A DNA stretch of 64,000 nt from Dawidia soli (GTDB taxonomy: Bacteria; Bacteroidota; Bacteroidia; Cytophagales; Cyclobacteriaceae), in assembly GCF_018598185.1 (NCBI RefSeq), contig NZ_JAHESC010000001.1, forward strand, positions 248,001-312,000. Direction: 5' to 3'. Positions 59,173 through 64,000 of the stretch are shown piece by piece; position 1 is the first letter of the stretch, and every line of letters starts with the position of its first letter. Under the pieces are notes generated by a model. That model made no database searches and was not told the DNA's origin. It was given only the letters and a program-made list of their open reading frames with translations. Position numbers and translations under genes: made by a program.

Positions 59173-60582
59173 ATGAAAACGAACAATCTCCTTTTGCTGG
59201 CCGACGCCTATAAATATTCTCACCATGCCTTGTATTACCCCGGTACCGAAAAAATATACTCCTACCTGGAAAGCCGCGGCGGCACGTTTGATGAAACAGT
59301 ATTCTATGGATTGCAATATTTTCTGAAAGAGTATCTGCAAGGCGAAGCCGTTACCCGCGCGGATGTGGACGCTGCCGAGCAGCTCATGAACCAGGTGTTT
59401 GGTCGCAAAGGTGTCTTCAAGCGTGAGATCTTTGAGTATATCATCGACAAACACGGCGGCCGGTTGCCGGTGCGCATCAAAGCGGTGCCAGAAGGCATGT
59501 CGGTGCCGGTACGCCAGGTATTGATGACGATCGAGAACACCGACCCGAACTGCTACTGGCTGACGAACTTCCTGGAAACGCTGCTGATGCAGGTGTGGTA
59601 CCCCAGCACCGTGGCCACTGTCTCTCACCAGGTACGCAAGGTTGTAAAGCGTTATTACGACGAGACCGTTGACCAAGCCGCGCACGGCGGTATCGATTTT
59701 GTATTGAACGACTTTGGCTTTCGCGGTGTAAGCTCTGTCGAGAGCGCCGGCCTGGGTGGTTCCGCGCACTTGCTCAGCTTCCTGGGCAGTGACACGGTAT
59801 ATGCATCGGTCTTTGCACAGAAGTATTATAACGCCGACCGCGTGTACGGTATGTCCGTACCCGCTACCGAGCACTCCATCATGACGCTGCTGGGCAAAGA
59901 AGGGGAGGAGAAGGTTTTTGACCATGTATTACGTGCTTACCCGGAAGGTATCCTCTCTTGTGTATCCGATTCCTACGACGTCTTTCATGCCGTGAGCAAC
60001 CTGTGGGGCGGTGTATTTAAAGACCGCATCCTGGCCCGTAACGGCCGGTTGGTGGTACGCCCAGACAGTGGTGACCCGGTGATGACCCTGAAAACGATCT
60101 TCCAGCTCCTGTTCGATAAGTTCGGTTTTACGGTAAACAGCAAGGGCTACCGCGTGTTGCCGCCGCAGATACGTGTCATCCAGGGAGACGGTGTCGATTA
60201 TGATTCCATCCAAACGATCTATGACGCACTGAAGAAAGACGGTGTGTCTGCAGAAAACCTGGTATTGGGTATGGGTGGTGCGTTGTTGCAGAAAGTGAAT
60301 CGCGATACGCAGAAGTTTGCACTGAAGTGTTCGTATGCGGAAGTCGACGGTCGTCCGGTCATTGTACAGAAGTCGCCCAGGGAGATGGATGAAAACGGCA
60401 ACCTGGTGCGGTCTTTCAAAACCTCGAAGGCCGGCCGCCTGAAGCTGGTGCGGGATGCCGCCGGGTTCCGCACGGTGGCGGAAGGAGCGGAGGCAGGGCT
60501 GCCCGACGTGTTAGAAACGGTCTTTGAGAATGGAGAGATCAGGAAAGAGTATACCTTTGCATCCATACGCAACCAAGCCTAG
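59173..60582 (+). CDS. nadV: Nicotinamide phosphoribosyltransferase (NAMPT)
   Basis: A 469-residue enzyme that makes NMN from nicotinamide and PRPP, the entry step of direct nicotinamide salvage. Family features: NLLLLADAYKYSHHALYYPGTEKIYSYLESRGG (key residues DAYKxSH, YxPGTE), VNDFGFRGVSSVESAGLGGSAHLLSF (FDFGxRG), the catalytic His in VPATEHSIM, and VVRPDSGDP with the PRPP-phosphate Asp. 27 bp after nadM and 12 bp before prs: one operon. Confidence 0.96.
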   Translation: MKTNNLLLLADAYKYSHHALYYPGTEKIYSYLESRGGTFDETVFYGLQYFLKEYLQGEAVTRADVDAAEQLMNQVFGRKGVFKREIFEYIIDKHGGRLPVRIKAVPEGMSVPVRQVLMTIENTDPNCYWLTNFLETLLMQVWYPSTVATVSHQVRKVVKRYYDETVDQAAHGGIDFVLNDFGFRGVSSVESAGLGGSAHLLSFLGSDTVYASVFAQKYYNADRVYGMSVPATEHSIMTLLGKEGEEKVFDHVLRAYPEGILSCVSDSYDVFHAVSNLWGGVFKDRILARNGRLVVRPDSGDPVMTLKTIFQLLFDKFGFTVNSKGYRVLPPQIRVIQGDGVDYDSIQTIYDALKKDGVSAENLVLGMGGALLQKVNRDTQKFALKCSYAEVDGRPVIVQKSPREMDENGNLVRSFKTSKAGRLKLVRDAAGFRTVAEGAEAGLPDVLETVFENGEIRKEYTFASIRNQA

Positions 60583-60594
60583 TACGACCCTTTT

Positions 60595-61521
60595 ATGGAA
60601 AACAACGTCAAGATTTACAGCACCTCGACCGCACGGGTTCTCAGCGAACGCATCGCCTCTCACCTGGGCATGCCGCTGCACCACATCCACTGCGAGAAAT
60701 TTTCAGACGGCGAGCTCTTTGTCCGCTTCAACGAAAGTGTCCGGGGACAGACCGTCTTTCTCATCGCCAAGATCAACATGCCGTATGAGAACATCTTCGA
60801 GCTGCTGCTGACCGTAGATGCTGCCCGTCGTTCTTCGGCCCGCGAGGTAGTGCTGGTGCTGCCGTACCTGCCGCATAGCCGACAGGAGCGGCGCGACAAC
60901 CAGCGCACCTCCATCTCGTCGCGTATCATTGCCGACATCATTCAGCAGATGGGGGCCGACCGCATCATCACCCTCGACTTGCACACTAATGCCATCGAGG
61001 GGTTTTACAAGATACCGCTCGACCCGCTCTCGTCGCTCAAGCTGTTCGTGGGCCATATCAAAAATCTCAACCTGCCGGACCTGTGTCTGTGCAGCCCCGA
61101 CTTTGGCGGCATTAAACGCATCAAGCAATACAAAAAGCACGTGGATGCCGACATGGTGGTGATCAACAAAGAACGCCTCAAGGCCAACCAGGTGGCGCAC
61201 ATGGAGATCATCGGCGATGTGACAGGCAAGAACATCATCCTCATCGACGACCTCGTTGACACAGCCGGTACGTTGTGTAAGGCGGCCGACCTGCTGATGG
61301 AGCATGGTGCACGGTCCGTTCGTGCGTACTGTACGCACGGTGTGTTGAGCGGCCCCGCGCTGGACAACCTCATGAAGTCGCGGCTGGAAAAGCTGTACAT
61401 GGCCGATACCGTGGTGGCGGCGCTGGATCACCCGAAAGTGGAGATCGTGACGTGCGCCGAGCTGCTGGCCCGCGCCATCTCCAACCTGGTGACGAACAAA
61501 AGCCTTAGCGAGATGGGCTAA
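60595..61521 (+). CDS. prs: Ribose-phosphate pyrophosphokinase (PRPP synthase)
   Basis: A 308-residue enzyme that transfers pyrophosphate from ATP to ribose-5-phosphate. Shown by FSDGELFVRFNESVRG, the flexible loop PYLPHSRQERRDNQRTSI, the metal/ATP motif ITLDLHTNAIEGFYKIP, and the PRPP-binding loop ILIDDLVDTAGTL. In this operon it supplies PRPP to NadV. A housekeeping copy may exist elsewhere; the linkage suggests a dedicated, NrtR-controlled paralogue (inference). Confidence 0.95.
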   Translation: MENNVKIYSTSTARVLSERIASHLGMPLHHIHCEKFSDGELFVRFNESVRGQTVFLIAKINMPYENIFELLLTVDAARRSSAREVVLVLPYLPHSRQERRDNQRTSISSRIIADIIQQMGADRIITLDLHTNAIEGFYKIPLDPLSSLKLFVGHIKNLNLPDLCLCSPDFGGIKRIKQYKKHVDADMVVINKERLKANQVAHMEIIGDVTGKNIILIDDLVDTAGTLCKAADLLMEHGARSVRAYCTHGVLSGPALDNLMKSRLEKLYMADTVVAALDHPKVEIVTCAELLARAISNLVTNKSLSEMG

Positions 61522-61538
61522 AAGCGCTATCTTTGAGC

Positions 61539-63128
61539 ATGTACCTGCTCTTTCCCGGGCGCCATCAGCTCCTGACCAACTTTCAGTTTCAGTATCTCTC
61601 CGGCCTGTTGTCCAACGGTCTGCATACAGCCCGCGACATCCACGGCCAGGTATTGCCTACGGGCGACGTCGAGGCGATCGTGTTTGCCGTGACCTCGGCC
61701 AACCACAGCAATACCCGGCGCAACCCCTTGCCGTTTTATTTGCGCGCGCTGGCCATTCGTGAGTTTACGGCTACGCTGGGCATACCGGTATATATCTATG
61801 GCATTGACGATGTCGGCAGCCTGAACAACTTTGCGACCTATACACTGAAGCGTATCCGCCACGAAAGCGACGGCCAGCTGGACCTGCGGCCCGACAACAC
61901 CGCGGTGATCTGCTCCACGCCGGTGCTGGACATGTACGAGTCCCTGGGCTTTCCGATCCTGCCGGCCGAGCTCACCGACCGCCGCACCGGGCAACACAGC
62001 ACGGCCCTGCCGTGGGACGTCGTCGAAAAGATCGCCACGACCGACGCCTGGGAGGACGATGCCTATATACACGATCACATGCATCCGTCGTCCCGTGCAC
62101 TTTGGCGCCAGTACCGCCTGGCCGGCAAGGTACAGCTGCTGTTCCGCGACCACATGATCGGCGAGGACGGCGACATTACGACGACCCGCGACTATAACAC
62201 CTACGTGCGCCAGATGGACACCATCGCCGCATTGAAGTATACAGACACCGCGCCCTATATCCGCCCGGGGCGCGTAGGTGACATCGGCTGTGCGGTAGGC
62301 TCGTGGATCAAGCTGGCGTGCGACGATGCGCGGCTGCGCGAGTCGGACTTTTATGGCATCGAGGTAGCACGCCACCTGTTCGATATCTGCCAACAGCGCA
62401 AACACAACGGCGAGTTTAAGAACCCTTTTGTATTCTTCTCGCAACGCAACGCCGTCACGGGGCTGGCTTTTGAGCCGAATTCGATGGATACGATCCACAC
62501 CTCGTCGCTGACGCACGAGATCGAATCGTACGGCAGCCGCGCCGACCTGTTAACCTTCATTCGCAACCGCTATGCGGAGCTTCGCCCCGGCGGCATCTGG
62601 ATCAACCGCGACGTGGTGGGACCGGAAGATAAGCGCCGGCTGGTCCTGATGAAGCTGAACGACGCAGACGGCAGCGACGAAGACATCTTCAAAACAGCAG
62701 ACACGCGCGAAGCGTTGGCCGAACACCTGGAAGGTCTCTCCACGGCCGCGCGCTTCCGCCGCTTTGCGCGGGACTTCCGCAGGAAAGAAGGGTATACCCT
62801 GGCATACGAAGAAGTGGCGCTCCGGGGAGAGCGTTATGTCCGCCTGTCGCTCGGCGACGCGTGTGAGTTCATGAGCCGCAAGGACTATACCGACAACTGG
62901 GAGAGCGAGATGCACGAGACCTTTACGTTCTGGAGCGTTACCGATTGGAAGCATGCGTTGGAAGAAGCGGGCTTTACGGTGTTACCGGTCTCAAAGCCCT
63001 ACGTCAACGAATGGATCGTAGCCAACCGGTTGGCCGGAAAGGTGGAGCTGTTCGAGCCGGTACAAGCAGGGGTTGCTCCGCTGCCGTATCCTGTCACGAA
63101 TATGCTGATGCTGGCGGAGAAAAAATAA
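61539..63128 (+). CDS. Fusion of nucleotidyltransferase-like domain and SAM methyltransferase
   Basis: A 529-residue protein of unknown function. Residues 1-190 look like a divergent HIGH-superfamily nucleotidyltransferase: YLLFPGRHQLLTNFQ at the position of GRFxPxHxGH, AVTSANHSNTRRNPLPFYLR paralleling the SPVRGSRRNPLDFPTR strand of NadM, and GQHSTALPWDVVEKI where NadM has the ISTTxIR motif; the HxGH histidines are missing. Residues 230-529 form a class I methyltransferase (GRVGDIGCAVGSWIKLACDD, NSMDTIHTSSLTHEI, LRPGGIWINRDVVGPED). It is the last gene of the nadM-nadV-prs operon, 17 bp after prs. ATG 61539; a TTG two codons earlier is unlikely. Confidence 0.8.
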   Translation: MYLLFPGRHQLLTNFQFQYLSGLLSNGLHTARDIHGQVLPTGDVEAIVFAVTSANHSNTRRNPLPFYLRALAIREFTATLGIPVYIYGIDDVGSLNNFATYTLKRIRHESDGQLDLRPDNTAVICSTPVLDMYESLGFPILPAELTDRRTGQHSTALPWDVVEKIATTDAWEDDAYIHDHMHPSSRALWRQYRLAGKVQLLFRDHMIGEDGDITTTRDYNTYVRQMDTIAALKYTDTAPYIRPGRVGDIGCAVGSWIKLACDDARLRESDFYGIEVARHLFDICQQRKHNGEFKNPFVFFSQRNAVTGLAFEPNSMDTIHTSSLTHEIESYGSRADLLTFIRNRYAELRPGGIWINRDVVGPEDKRRLVLMKLNDADGSDEDIFKTADTREALAEHLEGLSTAARFRRFARDFRRKEGYTLAYEEVALRGERYVRLSLGDACEFMSRKDYTDNWESEMHETFTFWSVTDWKHALEEAGFTVLPVSKPYVNEWIVANRLAGKVELFEPVQAGVAPLPYPVTNMLMLAEKK

Positions 63129-63154
63129 AAAGGCTGCCCGGTCGTGAGCAGCCT
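63120..63154 (-). terminator. Terminator of the ferritin gene
   Basis: Stem AGGCTGC/GCAGCCT (63131-63137 with 63148-63154), 10-nt loop. The minus strand continues TTTTATTTTT, so it mainly terminates the ferritin transcript, inside the convergent end of the methyltransferase gene. Confidence 0.8.
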
Positions 63155-63180
63155 CTCTATTCACAAATTGTGACGCTTGA

Positions 63181-63708
63181 CTATTCGCCCTTTTTGAGAT
63201 CGTGGATCTCGCGGTCGATGTCATACAATGCATCTTTCGCATTCATGAGGTCGAAGATCTCGATGCAACGGCGTGCCTGACGCTCTTCTTCGAGCTGTTC
63301 ATCGAGGTACCATTGCAGGAACCGTGCTGTCTGAAAGTCGCGGACCTTCTGGCAGTGCTCGGTCATTTTATTGAAATTCTCGGTGATCTGGATCTCCTGG
63401 TCGAGTGCTTTCACGAGGATCGCGCGCAGGTCGTCAAAGCTAGCTTCCACCTTGGGAACTTCGGGCGATACAGCCAATGCCCCCGCGTGGGTAATATAGT
63501 GGAAGATCTTCATCATGTGCTCGCGCTCTTCGTCCGATTGCTTTCTGAAAAATTCGCCGCAGCCGCGCAGGCCCTGTGCATAACACCAGGCCGACATCGA
63601 GAGGTACAAAGCCGATGAATGAGCTTCTACGCCCATTTGTTGGTTGAGGATGTCCAGGACACTCTCCTGGAGAGATGTCTTCTGACGAAGTATAGAAGTT
63701 GTTGCCAT
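63181..63708 (-). CDS. Ferritin
   Basis: A 175-residue bacterial non-haem ferritin that oxidises and stores iron in a 24-mer. Four-helix bundle with ferroxidase ligands: Glu and His in GVEAHSSALYLSMSAW (first helix), Glu-Glu-x-x-His in SDEEREHMMKIFHYI, Glu in ALDQEIQITENFNKM and Glu-Gln in LDEQLEEERQ. ATG 63708 fits family starts; an in-frame ATG at 63729 would add seven residues. Monocistronic. Confidence 0.95.
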   Translation of the reverse strand: MATTSILRQKTSLQESVLDILNQQMGVEAHSSALYLSMSAWCYAQGLRGCGEFFRKQSDEEREHMMKIFHYITHAGALAVSPEVPKVEASFDDLRAILVKALDQEIQITENFNKMTEHCQKVRDFQTARFLQWYLDEQLEEERQARRCIEIFDLMNAKDALYDIDREIHDLKKGE

Positions 63709-63839
63709 TTCTTTTTTGTTTAGGACCATTCGCCTGCTGAGCGACGGTCGATTTCTTAAACAAAAATATCGCCTTCGATCACAACGATCTAAGAAACAGG
63801 GCGAAATGAGTGTTATTTAAAACAAGTCTATATATAGAC

Positions 63840-64000
63840 TTAGCGGGATTGCCGCGTGGCGGCATCGTACGTGGTGATTCCCTGACGCATCAGCATATCT
63901 TCCAGCTTGAGATCAAACATGCGCTGACCGTACAGCGAGCGAAGCCGGGCGAAATCGGAAAGGGGCAGTGTAACAGCTCTGCCGCAGCCGGAAAGAGGGA
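63840..64000 (-). CDS. Unidentified protein, C-terminal end only
   Basis: A minus-strand frame runs from the window edge to a TAA at 63840-63842. The 53 visible residues include AVTLPLSDFARLRSLYGQRM, then FDLKLEDMLMRQGITTYDAA and the end TRQSR. There is no recognised domain. The codon pattern looks coding, but the start lies beyond the window. Confidence 0.55.
   Translation of the reverse strand, partial: PLSGCGRAVTLPLSDFARLRSLYGQRMFDLKLEDMLMRQGITTYDAATRQSR

Noticed and set aside
61528-61535. TATCTTTG, a perfect -7 promoter element just before the methyltransferase fusion gene
   Set aside because: Transcription would start at or after the ATG at 61539, and no -33 partner stands at the right distance; probably chance in the operon.

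Overview
The window comes from a chromosome of a Bacteroidota bacterium, most likely a gliding Cytophagales/Chitinophagales-type organism. The evidence is a giant secreted protein ending in a gliding-motility (type IX secretion, type B) C-terminal domain paired with a PorP/SprF partner, DUF5683 beside ParB, a YfiR/TonB-receptor/multi-kinase cluster, and promoters of the Bacteroidota TTTG-N19-TAnnTTTG form. Most of the window is GC-balanced core DNA with tight operons. The AT-richer exceptions are a toxin-antitoxin segment just after tRNA-Glu (about 7.05-8.2 kb) and a repeat-bearing spacer at 26.9-27.0 kb.

Layout. 0-6.8 kb: hslV, an AI-2E-type permease, a class III aminotransferase, a 42-residue membrane peptide, a NTF2-like/TerB-like pair, a DnaJ-TPR membrane protein and gapA. 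6.9-8.2 kb: tRNA-Glu followed by a UPF0175/DUF3368 toxin-antitoxin pair. 8.2-16.8 kb: an hxlR-VOC unit divergent from an SDR gene; a BlaI/M56 repressor-sensor pair with tandem operators; a zinc-ribbon SH3 protein; exonuclease III; an AraC regulator; an old-yellow-enzyme reductase overlapping an MDR oxidoreductase; a secreted RidA-like protein. 17.0-25.4 kb: a TonB-dependent receptor convergent with a five-gene operon (PAS kinase, hybrid kinase with HPt, HAMP kinase, Rcp1-like regulator, YfiR). The same palindrome lies at matching distances upstream of both units. 25.5-31.5 kb: a 423-residue unknown, a dihydrofolate-reductase-like gene remnant, an RsmF-type methyltransferase, and a translationally coupled fahA / membrane protein / flavin reductase trio.

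31.5-37.7 kb is the housekeeping block DUF5683-parB-parA-yidC-pyrG. Its parA leader carries two half-parS-like sites, a DnaA box and a terminator hairpin that overlaps the predicted parA start site. 38.1-48.0 kb holds the 2954-residue type IX cargo and its PorP/SprF partner. After an MFS transporter, a small exported protein and an ammonium transporter come a GAF-PAS sensor kinase with its LuxR-type regulator, a CheW protein and a tiny protein that looks like a histidine-kinase dimerisation domain without its histidine.

The last 6 kb is an NAD salvage locus. An NrtR-type Nudix regulator precedes a palindromic operator and then nadM-Nudix, nadV (nicotinamide phosphoribosyltransferase), prs (PRPP synthase) and a 529-residue protein that fuses a divergent nucleotidyltransferase-like domain to a SAM methyltransferase. 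PRPP synthase feeds NadV, which makes NMN, and NadM adenylates NMN to NAD. The role of the fused methyltransferase is unknown and is the best candidate here for undescribed biology. A ferritin and the end of an unidentified gene close the window.
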